Source of the DNA: Ulota crispa | Lineage: Eukaryota > Streptophyta > Bryopsida > Orthotrichales > Orthotrichaceae | DNA: 64,000 nt | NCBI GenBank assembly: GCA_963920765.1 | Contig: OY987246.1 | Coordinates: 18,782,868-18,846,867 of the forward strand | Direction of reading: 5' to 3' | Shown here: piece after piece, positions 36,640-48,809 of the stretch | Numbering within the stretch: the stretch's first letter is position 1 | Layout of the letters: every line of letters begins with the position of its first letter | Notes under the pieces: model-generated | Databases searched by the model: none | The model's input: the letters and a program-made list of their open reading frames with translations, nothing else | What the model was told of the DNA's origin: nothing | Position numbers and translations under genes: made by a program

Positions 36640-37540
36640 ACAATCACATATTAGCTTGTTTCCATTTGCTTGTAGTAAAAAGATATGATTATTGTTAAGA
36701 ATAACAAAGTGGGTGCACAAAAGGTACTTACAAGCTGTTACAGCTTGCAGAGATTGTTAGTTCCATTTAGCAAGGATGAATAGTACTTATGGTACTTGTC
36801 GTTCACACTACTAGCAAAGTTAAAGCCACCATTACAGTATTAGTTAATCCCCCGTCTTCACCAACTTTACATGATATCATGGTTATTGTAGGTTGTTAGC
36901 AAATTCGGCATAAAATAATTCCCCAAAATTTTGCCTAATTATTCTATAAATTAATCTCCAAAAATGCCCAATATCAAACAAATCAAAAAATTGAAATGTC
37001 AAAGATTATGAAAGTCATTAAGCTTAACTAACAATAGAAGATCAAGGTTGATTCCAAGAGGGCTCAATCTATTACAAATTTTATACCAAAGACTGATTTT
37101 AGAAAGTGAAGGATGCTTAGAAAAAGGCTTAGTTCTACTAAAAAAATTGGTTGAATGCCAAATAGGAACAACTTTTTTTGAAAGTGCCTAATCTTGTTTA
37201 ATTACAAACTCTAATGTGAATTGGTTTTTCCTCAAAAATTAATCAATTTGGCAGAGACCTATCAAATCTGCTACCAACCTACAGTAGTACGATCAAATCT
37301 TGTTTTCCTTAATTTTGGACTTTAAACTTTTTAGCAAAGAATCATTTATGTGATCATGGTTTACTAAAATTTCTACATTTTAAAACCAATGCTATCTACT
37401 ACCACCAACCCTGCCAATTAAGTTTGGTCTGTAATTACTTATCCAAGTGGGAATGCCAATTAAAATGGACCATCTAATACTCACTTAACTCAGCTCCCAA
37501 GAACAAGTAGAAACAAGCTTTAATAATAAGTTGTCAACTA
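36640..37540 (+). repeat. dispersed repeat, copy 2, split by MITE H
   Basis: Its two parts (36640-36885 and 37313-37540) together align with 31600-32170. The break holds a MITE of about 427 bp, so the repeat came first and the MITE later. Confidence 0.7.
36886..37312 (+). mobile_element. MITE family H, copy 1
   Basis: The ends are inverted: TGTAGGTTGTTAGCAAATTC and GCTACCAACCTACAG. It matches 47410-47825 in the opposite orientation over its length. Confidence 0.7.
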
Positions 37541-39252
37541 CAAACTTTCACTTGCAATTACAATTCGTGTTTTGTCCTACATGGAAGCAAGAGCAATCAA
37601 ACAAAGGACAATAGTTTACTAACAAACCATATATGATTATTGCTCTTTACTATGCAAAGTGAAATGTTTTATTTGTGAGATTGCATGAATTGGTGTATAC
37701 AAATATCATACAAAAATCGAGACTTGGTAGATTTTGGTTTTTTTTTGAACATTTAATCCACCCTTACTATTTGATGCTTGCATTTCTTCCAGTGCCAACT
37801 TTGCTACTTTTAAGTGATACTAATGCTATTTCATTATTGAAATTGTGTGTATCAAATAATAAATATGTTTTCAACACTTTGTTGAAGAGGAACAAAGGAA
37901 TGAAAATTTTTAGGGACAATTTACATTAGGAGTGGAGGTCATCAAAACTTAATATGTGCTTACAATTTTGATCAAACTATAAGAAAAACAACTTATTTGC
38001 ACTCTTCAAGGGCTATCAATTGCAATGTAAAATTGCAAGACCACCTTATACAAATGTTTCGTTTTCACCACGATAGACAGGTTCAATTAGTCTAATATTT
38101 TCACACTTTTGCAACACAATCTCAAGCTCTATAAATCACTTGAGCACATTTGTGGGAGTTCTAAGCCCTTGAAATTAAAATCTCTCAAATTGGTAATGCC
38201 AAAAAAATAAAAAGATTCATTGTGGAATGTCACGATCTTATGCGTGGTAAAAGTTATGGGTCTAAACGAATTGGAGACAAGACCAATCAATTTGTAATTA
38301 AGACACGAATTAACATCATATGCTGAAGTGTACAAAAAAGCACTTAAAGAAAATATGTCCTCATAATTTACTTCAAGGACACAAATTTTGGCGTGTTTTG
38401 TGTTCAACATCAATTTCATATCATGAAAAATCCTAAAAGAAAAAAATAGAAATGGCTTTTTAATTGTTTAAGAACACAACTTAAAGATGTTAGCAATAAA
38501 CATGAATTTCGATATATTTCAAGATAATTATGGAATCATTAGAAATTTTACTAAATCCTATAGAAACATGATTTTTGAGCAAAAAAAGATAAGAGGCCTA
38601 ATGAGGAAGGTGTGGGGTGCATAATTAGCTTCATGTATTTGATCAAAAGTGGTAAAGTGTTATGATTTATAATTCTATTTCATGAACTAATTCATAATCA
38701 TTGTTCAATGATTAAATTTATATTTAGACTAAGATGTTATTTTTAATATATAGATTTTGATTTGATAAACACTAATCCCACATTAGCTATCAATATTGAA
38801 AATAGGTTTATAAAACTTAATTATCAAAGCCATCAATAATCTTAAATGTTACTATATTTTATAAACTTATGAATTTAAAGATAATATTTAACTTTTTTAT
38901 TACTACCTCATCAGATATTGGATGCAAGTATGAAAAATGATTAGTATTGTTGAAAAATTCATGACAATTTTTTTTAATGATTATTGTGAATTTAAAAAAA
39001 AACTTGAGTTAAATTTGGCTTTAGAAAAATAATGTACAGAAGATGATGAGGAAAACATTCATCATTTTTTTCCCATTATGTTGAGGTTGATCATTCACTA
39101 GAGATTAATACATTGCATTTTGATCATGCATCCTTTTGTTGGGTATTGCATACGTACAAGATATTTGAATTACAAATAAGCGTCCATGTTGGAATACTTT
39201 TTAAAATGTTGCAAACAAATTTTTGTACAACAATGCAACAAAGAACAAGAGG

Positions 39253-39294
<42 letters not shown>

Positions 39295-40194
39295 CTCTTT
39301 TTGCCTAATTGTAATAATAATTTTTTTTTAAATTTTATACATATAGGCTACATGTAATATTAAGATTTTTTTTGAAAAATAATTTCATTATATTTTCATT
39401 CTTTAATCAAATTAGTGATAATAATTGTACATTATATACGTAGTACTGTGTAATCCACCAAGAAATTAACTTTAAATATTGACTTGTATCCAAGGAAGTA
39501 TAAACTCATAATTTATAACAATAATCTTGTTGTCATATTTTTCACAATTACAAATGTTTGAGAAAAAAATATAATAAGATTTTATGCAATCTTCATCTAG
39601 TCTTTGTAAGCAATGTAGGATTGCACAAATTTCAAAAATTGGAGGTTAAACATTCATTAGAATAATATAGATTACGTTTAGGTATGTATTCCTTTTACAT
39701 CCTTTTGTTGGATTTTGTGTGCAAAATAAAAAGGATGACTAGTTTACATTGGATAAGCATCTAATGTGAGTTCACGTGTTAAATTGTAAACAAGGCAACA
39801 TTTTGAAGTATTATTCAAGTAATGTCCATAGTTCATTGCCATGTGAACCTTATATGTTTTGAAACTTTACTTTATTCTATAATAGCTCACAATATGTAAA
39901 TAAAATTGTTGCATGTGTTGCACTCCAACTTCTTAGTTATGCTAACGTCATAAATTTGCCTAAATTTCTAACCATTGTTGTTTTTTACATGATTTTTTAA
40001 ACTACGAAAAGACTACACATTTCACTTGTATTAATAAAATCATTTAAATATTTTGAAAAATGTAAAGCATGTGCACCCTAATCATGACATGAAAACTTAA
40101 TTATGTTGAATTTGTGCTCAAAGTAAAGCAAAGTTTGGGAGCAATTCCTTATTTACATTTTAACAAGGTACTATACTCTAGAAGTTGTTCAATA
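37541..40194. other. unassigned AT-rich DNA
   Basis: Very AT-rich with short open frames only. A pure TA microsatellite lies at 39256-39291. No gene or repeat family was recognised. Confidence 0.4.
39256..39291. repeat. TA microsatellite
   Basis: About 18 uninterrupted TA units. Confidence 0.95.
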
Positions 40195-40545
40195 TATAAG
40201 TATAATGAAGGAAATTGATATGTGCATAGTAGGGGTTGATATGTGCATAGTAGGGGTTGATATATGCACACCTCCTTGGGGTAAATTACAGATTTCTACC
40301 ATGAAAAAGTTGAATTTGAGAATTTTGAATAAAGATTTGGACTTAGAGACCATGATGTAGTTTGGAACCATAAAAAAAGTTACAATTGAACAACACCCAA
40401 TAAAAAGCTTATCTTTTCTTATAGAAAATAGTGTGCACAACAAAGCAAATGCTTGAAAATTACAATACAAGGATATTTGTGCAATTATTAAAAACCAAAG
40501 GTATCTATACAAATATTCCAAACTTCAAGAGTATCCATAAAATTT
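40195..40545 (+). mobile_element. family E element with terminal short tandem repeats
   Basis: The left end has tandem copies of a 21-bp unit (TTGATATGTGCATAGTAGGGG), then sequence matching 54594-54815, including the block around ACCATAAAAAAAGTT and CAACACCCA. The right border is not certain. Confidence 0.55.
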
Positions 40546-40602
40546 TTTCCCTTTATAGTTCTATTATGTTATTACACCAAAAGGTACAACTTGATTCAAA
40601 AA

Positions 40603-40642
40603 TGTGAAGTGAGTGATTACACTGTGAAGTGAGTGATTACAC
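40603..40642 (+). repeat. 20-bp tandem duplication
   Basis: TGTGAAGTGAGTGATTACAC occurs twice in a row. Confidence 0.85.
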
Positions 40643-40712
40643 TATGTCATCCTTTCGCCTTAGGTGTCTCGCTTGAAATCTTTTTGTTTGTTTTTATCTA
40701 ATTTAGTCCTAC

Positions 40713-41043
40713 GTGGAAAACCAATGTGTGGCACTCCCAAGGACTATGAGTGAACCTCCAATGGAAGCCAGGGAAGAGAGCGCTGCATGCTGTGGGGAGT
40801 ATGCAGTGCCGGCTTGGAAGGCGGGGAAAGGAAACCGTTCCTGTTCGAGGGATCTCAGCCGTTCGATACAGATCCGCGAACGGTGGGATCTAAAACCCTA
40901 ATGCAAGAGAGACGAGAGCCGTACGCTTCGTTTCTCTGTCTTCTCACTCGGTAGTTTGTTTTCCGAAACCCTCGACCAGAGAGTGTTCGCAACAACATCA
41001 AGCACGACAACCATCGCCTCGCGCGGCATATGCTGCGTGCTTG
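40713..41043 (+). promoter_or_regulatory. promoter and 5-prime leader of the SR gene
   Basis: The base composition changes to GC-rich here. AAACCCTAA at 40893-40901 is a telo-box, an element found in promoters of plant translation and RNA-processing genes. A pyrimidine-rich stretch follows (40928-40950), a likely start region. No TATA box is clear. A donor-like G/GTTAGT at 41043-41049 could start a leader intron that ends at the acceptor TTGTCCAG at 42067. Confidence 0.5.
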
Positions 41044-42067
41044 GTTAGTACATGCTGGTGTGTTCTCTTATCGAATCGCTCCTCTTTGTTTTCTTGTTTA
41101 TTCACATTGTCGCTTCTTTTTTATTGTTTTGTTTGCGTTTTTATGCATGTCTTAATATTGTAGTTGTTGCGGTTATGATGCATTTTGGAAGGAGAGAAGA
41201 GTGAGCGCAATCGTTAGGTTGGAATCGTCAGAATTTTCTACTGTTTGTTTGCATTGTTGCTGTTGCTGGTGTTTTCTTTAGTGATGTAGGAGCTCGGTTG
41301 AGATTGCGATGATAATGACATGATAAAGCTCGTGGTAATATTATTGTGGTGGTGGATACAAGAAAATGATCGTGGTATGAGTTGTGTGATATGTGAGCGT
41401 GGTGGAAGGAGTTGTAATGCAGTTGACTGCGGTTTAGTTGTTAAAGAGGCAGAGTAAGAACGTGTGGCTTTGTGCAGTGTGCTATTTGTTGAGGCCCTGA
41501 TCTGCATCAACGACGGTGGCGGTCGTTTTGGTCGGGAAGACAAAGCGGTAAGGTACAACGGGAGACCGACATTTTGCTCCCACAGCCAACCTTAACGCTT
41601 ATTTGGAATTAGATATCTGCGTGGAGCATGGAGAAGCCTATGGAATTAGATTGCGTGGAGCTGGAGGGAGCGTAAATAATGAACCCTATAGTGGAGGGAG
41701 AGAGAGGGACGGGGGATGAGGGGTATGGGAAAGGGGGATGCATCAACTGCCTTCCGGGGGGGGGGGGGGGGGGGGGAGGCCTCTGAGTCTGTTGTGTCCA
41801 ATGCACGAGAGTGAGAGGGAAGTGGGATTGTGGCGTTGTCTAAGTCGTGCATAGCTGTGGAGCTTCCTGGAGCTAAGGAGGGAGCGGTGGAGCTTGAGGG
41901 GCTTCGCTTGGACCAAAGATGTCGCTCTTGGTTGGCCTCATAGCTTTCTGTTTTCATGTCTAGCAGGTGTCCGCTGATTTTGTCAGTTGGTAACTTATTT
42001 TTTGCATATGAGCACTGGTAAACTTGAAATGTCTGGTTTATTCTAACGTGTCGAATGTCTTGTCCAG
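41044..42067 (+). other. probable 5-prime UTR intron of the SR gene
   Basis: Between the donor-like GTTAGT (41044) and the acceptor TTGTCCAG (42067), 40 bp before the start codon. It contains an uninterrupted run of 21 G at 41756-41776. Open frames in it on the minus strand are low-complexity and not credible. Confidence 0.5.
41756..41776 (+). repeat. run of 21 G
   Basis: Uninterrupted mononucleotide tract, unusual in this AT-rich window. The exact length may suffer from sequencing or assembly error. Confidence 0.9.
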
Positions 42068-42107
42068 TATTGCGTATTGAGGAAAGCCATCAATTGTACT
42101 CAGCACC

Positions 42108-45100
42108 ATGAGCAGCCGTGCCAGTCGAACGATTTATGTTGGAAACCTCCCTGGTGATGTGAGGGAGCGAGAAATTGAGGATCTCTTCTATAAGGTAATG
42201 TATTTTATTATTGTGAGGAATGATTCTTACTATGAGTTTGGCTTCGAGTAATAATCCCGGTGTGGTCATTCAACATAGTTGCGCGAGTATGCATGTGCTT
42301 GACGTTTCTTCTGGTTATTGTGTGAGTGCAGTACGGACGAATTGTGGACATTGACTTGAAGTTACCTCCTCGCCCACCTGGCTATTGCTTCCTCGAGGTA
42401 TTTTTTGCTGGCGTAGTTGTCGTTGTTTCTCGTTTTACGTCGTGGTTCTTTGCGAGGTATCCGTAGAATGAAATGTAGTGGCTTAGTCGTGTTCTTGAAG
42501 TATTTGTTGATGGATCTAGAGCTTGAAAAGAATGTGGTTTAATGTAGTTAAGTTCAAAACTCGTTTTTGATTTCGTTTCTGCACAGCGGTGGTGTTCATT
42601 TCTTATCTATTGGTTCCTTTACATGCAGTATGAAGATGCTAGAGATGCCGAAGATGCTATCCGTGGCCGGGATGGATATAACTTTGATGGAAATCGCCTC
42701 CGGGTATCGAAGTCGCCTCCTTGGACAGATCACTTGCTGTCTGATGTAGCTATCTCTACTTTCATTAAGTTGCAAGTTTTCATCTCTAGCCAGCTCATTG
42801 ATATTGATTACGTATGTGTTGGTTAGAAATATACGTGTGTAATAATACAGTGTTGAACATCTGAACAGGTTGAAATTGCGCATGGCGGACGCGGGCCTCC
42901 ACCTGCAGTCGATCGGTACAGCGTCTACAGCTCTGGTGGTGGGCGAGGAGGCGGGGGTGCCGCAGATAGCGGTGGTCGTGCAGGAGGAGTTTCTAGGCGC
43001 TCAGAATATAGAGGTAATTTTTTATTATTATCTCGTCCTGCTTTCTGATCTACGACGTCTATGGAAAGAGCTATTTTCTGCCCATGTTATTGACATGTTG
43101 TTCCTTTGCCCTGGCAGTGACGGTGACGGGATTACCCTCATCAGCATCATGGCAAGATTTGAAGGTAGCTATTGATAAATGTGTCTGAACTATGTTTTTT
43201 CAATTTGTACTACTTTTCTTTGCTCCTCACACAATGCTTTTTCGTAATTTTTCTTTTAAATATGATTTTTTTAATGTTGAACAGTTGGTCCTTGGTATAT
43301 CTAAAACTTTGGTGACATTTGCAGGATCACATGCGTAGGGCTGGTGATGTGTGCTTTGCTCAAGTCTTCCGTGATGGTTCTGGTACGAAACTCGAGATTT
43401 TATTTGTTCTGGACTGCCACTTGTTAGGGTATATCAGCGTACTGCTGCTTGGGACTGTTCTCTGAGAAATAATCATCTAAGTAAGATTTGGTAGCGTTTT
43501 TTTGGACTTGGGAATAATTTTTGAATCGCTCTTCTGCAGCTGGAACCATGGGCATTGTGGACTTCACCAACTATGATGACATGAAATATGCAGTAAGTTG
43601 TGGTTCTGGTCTAGTCACGTGATTTTCCCAAGCAGATTCAACAATACAGCTTAGAGTCGTTCAGCTTAGAGTTATTCCTCTCAGTTGCTATCTTAATTCT
43701 AACAGCTTATGGTGTTGATTTCTTTAACTGCGCTTGTGCTTGCAGATTCGCAAACTCGATGACTCAGAGTTTCGCAATCCATTCTCTCGCTCTTATATTC
43801 GTGTAAGTTAAACCTTCTGTACCTCATGATTTGGGTTCTCTTTAATTTTAGTGTTATAAACTGGTGTTTGTTTATACAGCTGATTTCTTAGTTCAATTAC
43901 AGGTAAAGGAGGACAAGGGCTCCGGATCTCGAAGGAGTGTCACTCGAAGCCGTTCACCACGAAGTCGCAGGTATGGTTCGTTTTTGCCCAAGTCATATGC
44001 CGCGTTCTAATTTTTCTCCAGTGTGGAAGTCTTACCTCTGAGCCCGTTCAGGTTTATTAAATGACAGCAGTGAAGCACAATAAAGTGGTTCACGAGTTTC
44101 TCAAAAAGTTTCTCGACATGCTCCTATCTTAGCTCAGATCTAATTTTGCATGATTTTCATGTTCACAGCCGTTCTCTCAGCAAATCTCCACGCAGCCGTT
44201 CTCCTCGATCACGTTCTCGATCACCACGCTCTGCTACACCATTGTCTAGGTCACGTTCGCGCTCTGTGAGATCAATGTCCAAGTAAGCTTCGCCCTGAAG
44301 GCACAAAATATACCTTCGTAGTTTAACTGTTCTGTTCTACTGACTTCGAATTGAATATTCATCTCGTTGGAATGACCACTTAACTGACATTGTTGGCATT
44401 TGTGGGTGCGCTTTCTTCAGGTCAAGATCACCATCCCCTATCCAGGGATCACCTTTGAAAAAAGACAGTCGAAGCCCAAGCCCAAGCCGCTCCAAGTCTC
44501 CAGTTGCTGTGGTAAGAATGTTGCTGAAGTGCATTTTTTAGATTTAGTTCATTAGGTTAGTTGCAAGGATGATTCTCCTATTGCTAATACCCTCTTTTGT
44601 ACCAACAGGCCAATGGGAGGAGCTCCAGCGATGTTGAAAAAGATGGTAGCTTGAGTCCCAAGGCAGGAAACGTGAGGCCATCTGATAACTTACACATTTG
44701 TTGTTTCTGCGCTTTGAACCCAATCAATTTGGACTGCAGGCAGTTTACCCTATTATCACTGGGCCTTAATTAGAAAACTAATTACAAAAGCTACAATACA
44801 CCAAATGCCATGGTTATGGTGTATCATTTAAAAGCTAATTGAGTCAAGGTTTTGTATCAAGTTTCAATATCATAAATGAGTGAAATATGTGTTAGTTATT
44901 AGAGTTTCAATGAGGGAAGGTCAAGGTTAAACTCAAAATTGAAATTGTCCTATTATCACTTACAGATTTTGGTCATCATATATGATCATATTTTATAATT
45001 TTCATCTTTGGCCTTCTTCTTCCTTCCCTTGGCCTTTGTAGTCATCCAGAAGTGCTAGCTAAGTTGACAAATCTCAGTTGTTTTTAGTATTTTGCAATTG

Positions 45101-45602
45101 ACATTGCTATAGCTAAGGCATGGGGGCAATAAATTGTATGTCTAATTGAGATCTTCATAGCTAATATGCTCTATCTTTTGCAAATTTTGGTCAAATGGGA
45201 TTTTTTTTACACTATTAAATAAATAACTTTGAGACCTTTCTTGCAATACCAATAACCCCAAATTTGAAGCAAATACCTAAAGATATGGAATTTTGAAGAT
45301 AGATAAGTGATAACAAGGGCACAGTGATAATAAGTTAAACTACCTGTATGGGTTTTGTGACTATACAAGTAACGTTCTGTTCGTTACACACATGTAGCAT
45401 TTTTCTTTCGGCTTTTGCTTGTTTTCTCCTGCTTTTGTGCTTCATTGGTTTTTTGTTTATATTTATTGCAAGCAGTACAGTGACATGATTGATAATATGT
45501 CTCCTCGAGTTGCGGTCTCATCGATTGTGGTGTGTTTTTCAGGGTCGAGCTGTTGAACGTGAACGCAGTATTTCTCCTGTTTCGGAGAATGGCAAAGAAT
45601 GA
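42108..45602 (+). CDS. SR splicing factor, SF2/ASF-like (SR34/SR30 type)
   Basis: A nuclear pre-mRNA splicing regulator that binds exonic RNA and promotes spliceosome assembly. Thirteen coding exons join in frame: 42108-42194, 42332-42397, 42629-42703, 42869-43013, 43118-43164, 43325-43382, 43540-43592, 43746-43802, 43903-43970, 44169-44282, 44421-44511, 44609-44671, 45543-45602. All introns are GT-AG. The product is 327 residues, a little longer than Arabidopsis relatives. RRM1 spans about 8-80 with RNP2 IYVGNL (9-14) and RNP1-like GYCFLEYE (46-53). A Gly-rich linker follows (about 82-124). The second, atypical RRM (about 125-197) carries SWQDLKDHM (135-143), the signature of this subfamily. 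The tail from about 203 is rich in RS and SP dipeptides. Start at [13 protein letters not shown], as in the family. The last intron is long (871 bp) and holds a MITE-like element. Alternative splicing is common in this family but not tested here. Confidence 0.95.
44737..45346. mobile_element. MITE-like element in the last SR intron (610 bp)
   Basis: The left end CAGGCAGTTTACCCTATTAT and the inverse of the right end (CAGGTAGTTTAACTTATTAT) pair over about 29 bp. It fills most of the 871-bp intron, whose removal would leave a length like the other introns. No target duplication was certain. Confidence 0.65.
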
Positions 45603-45870
45603 GAGTCAGCAGATACTTGAAATCCGAGGATGTTGCTAGGGCGTTCGATGTAGCACTCATTTTAGAAGTTGTGATAGTGTAGTCTCCACATTTGCAGTGG
45701 CCCCAGTTTTTCGTATTCCTGAGCGGTTTCGTAGATCTAGCTTCCTCCTTTTGATGTTGGCAGACTCCTGATTTCAACACATGGGGTGGGTCCTGTGATC
45801 TTCCTTTAGTTTGTTTATTAGCATGCGTAGCACGGTTTCTGTGTAACATCTCACAACCTTAATATAGGTT
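45603..45870 (+). other. 3-prime UTR of the SR gene, approximate
   Basis: Follows the TGA stop, still GC-richer than the surroundings, and gives way to repeat DNA near 45.9 kb. An open frame on the minus strand here is spurious. The cleavage site is not defined. Confidence 0.4.
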
Positions 45871-45984
45871 TTTTCAAAGTTTGAGAACATGCACTCTTTA
45901 CTGTACGTAAGGTAACCGTACCCATACCCGACCGTTTAAGGGTTGGAGGTACCTCAAGGTCTCGGAAAATTCAGGAAAAAAATC

Positions 45985-46725
45985 TGTACGGTTAGTCTTT
46001 CAACACACTATCATGGAATGTAATTTTTGTGGAAAATAGTATTGTAGATTATTTTATATTAAAGGGCAAAGGTGCAGCTCATAGGGTCCTATTAGTCACT
46101 TTAGATTAACCTTGAAATTGCATGGATAGTGATGTTGGATGGTCCCAATCCCAATTGTCTCAAAATAGCTTAACAACTGACATGTGGCAAAATTTGTTTG
46201 TGCAAGTGGCATTTATTGCTCCACTATGGGTGTAACAGTGTGGTGAAAGCCTCAAATCTAGTGTGCAAGATTGGGGAGGGGTTGGGAATGGAGGTTTCTA
46301 CCTTATGCCTTCTTTCTTACTTACATTATATATATGGGTTGGTTCTATATTTGTGTGGGTGACTTGCTTTTTGAATAAGGTACCTAAGGTAGACACACTC
46401 ATTCTTGAGTAGCTCCCAATTTTGCATCCTAGATTTAAGGTTTTTGCCGTACACTGTTGAATCCTAAGTGGAGTGGAGCATTGAATGTTATTTGCACACG
46501 TGAATCTTGCCACTTGTCAGTTGCTAAGTTGGTTTGGGAGGGCTGGGATTGGGTCTGTCAAGTGCTATTATAGGAACACATCCAAGTACTTTCAGGATTA
46601 GTTTAGAGTTACTTTTAGGGACCCTATGAGTTGTAACTTTGCCCTTAAATATAAAACATTTTACAATATTTTTTTCCACAAAAATGATGTGCCATGATAG
46701 CTTGTTGAACAGCTAGCAAGTATGT
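45985..46725. mobile_element. foldback element just downstream of the SR gene
   Basis: Long inverted arms: CTATCATGGAATGTAATTTT at the left pairs with the sequence around 46650-46705, and AAAGGGCAAAGGTGCAGCTC pairs with the inverse near 46620-46650. Arms exceed 100 bp. The outer borders are approximate. Confidence 0.65.
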
Positions 46726-46780
46726 ACTCATTGGAAAATTCAATGAAAAATATACACCTGTTGCATAATGTTCAACATTC

Positions 46781-47094
46781 TAAGATAGGAGGCTCATAAA
46801 TGGAGCATCTAAGGGCTGAAACTGAATTTTGGGTAGGTGAAACTCCTTGAAATGATTTTCAGTAAACTTTCCTTGAAAGATAAGAAGAATCCGCATTTAA
46901 CCCAAGTTGTTTCATATTTTTTGAAACTTTTTGGAATTAGTTATGAATATTTGAAGTGGAAAGGCCATGGGGCTCTATAATGGAGCACCTCCTCAAATGT
47001 ACATGAGGTGTACATTGTTGAAGGACTATGAAAAACAAAAAGTACAAAATGAGTACATTTGAGGAGGTGCTCTGAATTTGAGCCTCCTACCTTA
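46781..47094. mobile_element. MITE family M copy
   Basis: Inverted ends: AAGATAGGAGGCTC and GAGCCTCCTACCTTA. The interior matches 23797-24175 in inverted orientation. Similar ends also occur alone near 50936 and 52675. Confidence 0.7.
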
Positions 47095-47409
47095 CCGTAG
47101 AAACTAATCTTCAATTATGAGGAAAGTTAGCAAGTTAGCAATTGACTTTGACTGTCTTACAACCTTTACATGTAATTTTCAATTGACAGTTTCTTAACTC
47201 TACATTCAAGGGCATTTTGTATGCAAATGAAAGCTAAAATTCTCAAAGAGAATCATAAATGTCAAAGAAATATGTTTGCTATCAAATCAACCCACCTCTA
47301 CAACAAGAACCATTTCAACAATCCAATATTGCATTCAACTTACAACTTTAACTTGCAAGTGCTTCTACTACCAAAATCTATGACTTTTTTTGCAAGCAAG
47401 AAAGTAGAA
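47095..47409. other. unassigned intergenic DNA
   Basis: One short open frame (66 codons) without motif; nothing else seen. Confidence 0.3.
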
Positions 47410-47825
47410 TTTTTAGAGTAGTACAGTACGTTGAGAGCAGAATTTTCAGGCCTATGCCGAATTGATTATTTTTGAGAAAAAATCAATTCGGCATTGGATT
47501 TCATAATTAAATAAGATTAGGCACTTTCAAAAAAAGTTGTTATTATTTGACATTCAACCAATTTTTTGGGTAGAATTAAGCCTATTTCTCGGCATCTTTC
47601 ACTTTCTAAATCAGCCCTTGGTATAGAATTTGCAATAGATTGAGCCCTCTTGAAATCAACCTTGACCTTCCATTGTTAGTTAAGCTTAATGACTTTTATA
47701 ATATTAGGGATTTCACTTTTTTGATTTGTTTAATAATGGGCACTTTTGGAGAATAATTTATAAAATAATTAGGTAAAATTTTGGAGAATTATTTTATGCC
47801 AAATCTGCTCTCAACCCACAGTAAT
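47410..47825 (-). mobile_element. MITE family H, copy 2
   Basis: Inverted ends: TACGTTGAGAGCAGAATTT and CAAATCTGCTCTCAACCCAC. It matches 36886-37312 in the opposite orientation. Confidence 0.7.
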
Positions 47826-48159
47826 CCAATGCCTACAAATATCTAGGGAGATTTTGAACTACATTAATAAAAATCCAACATTTCTCATTTTCAAATGATT
47901 CTTTTTGAGTATATACACCAAATAATGCATACATGTTTATTATATGATTATATGTACTTGAAAAATCTGGACAGTTTTTATCCAACAAGTATAAAATCAA
48001 GCATCCTTTTTGTCATTTATTTAGTTGACTTTCTATAATCTTTGAATCCCCTTACTCATTGATACTCATTGCCCTATAGCACTTGAGAGCAATGACCTCT
48101 TATGTAATTTCTATTAATTTTTCCAAGTGCCCACTGCTGAATGTGCTAAATATTTGTGC

Positions 48160-48809
48160 TTAACCCCTCAAGACCCATGCACTTTCTCAAGTATCTCAAA
48201 ATCTGTTCTTGGATGAACAAAATATCAACATTTTGATCAATTGCATTAATTTTTTCAAGATTGTAATCGTACAAATTTGAACTAGAGATGTTAGAGATCA
48301 CATAGGAAAAGAAAACACAACAATATCACATATAGATTGAAAGATTATGACATTTGATAAGGACGGTGTTAAAACTATGAAAGTGATTTGAAGTCTTTCA
48401 ATTCTCTTTTCACATCTCAAATTTAAAATTGAGGATACCAAAAAAATATGAGTATGTAAAGTACAACATGTGTAACCCTAATCAAGTTACGGCTTCTTAA
48501 AATCTACTCTACAACTTTTTAACTTAAGTTTCTAATGTGATTGTTTCTCCAAGTTCTAGTGTACTTTAGGCTCATCTCCAAGAGCTCTAAACACTAGAAA
48601 GTGAAGATTTGCAATGGACAATCTTACACAAAATAATAAATAAAAAAATCATAATTAATCATTTTCAAAATCAAACTTTTGATACTAAAACAAGATTTCA
48701 ACAAGAACTTAAAAAAAAATCATTGTAAATAATCCTGAAGAAAATTTAGGCATCCCATATTACAAACAAGGAAAGACAGTTTTGGTCCCCTTGGACCTTG
48801 AGGGGTTAA
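48160..48809 (+). mobile_element. TTAA-family element (650 bp), distinct interior
   Basis: It starts TTAACCCCTCAAGACCCATG and ends TTGGACCTTGAGGGGTTAA, with TTAA at both ends. The termini pair and resemble the family consensus, but the interior is unlike the other subfamilies. Confidence 0.75.

Noticed and set aside
41238..41957. Minus-strand open frames opposite the SR leader intron
   Set aside because: They are low-complexity Pro/Ser-rich frames caused by the G run and GA-rich sequence, with no splice or start context.
45900..45945. Another TTAA element end (GTTTAAGGGTT)
   Set aside because: No partner terminus or target duplication was found nearby.
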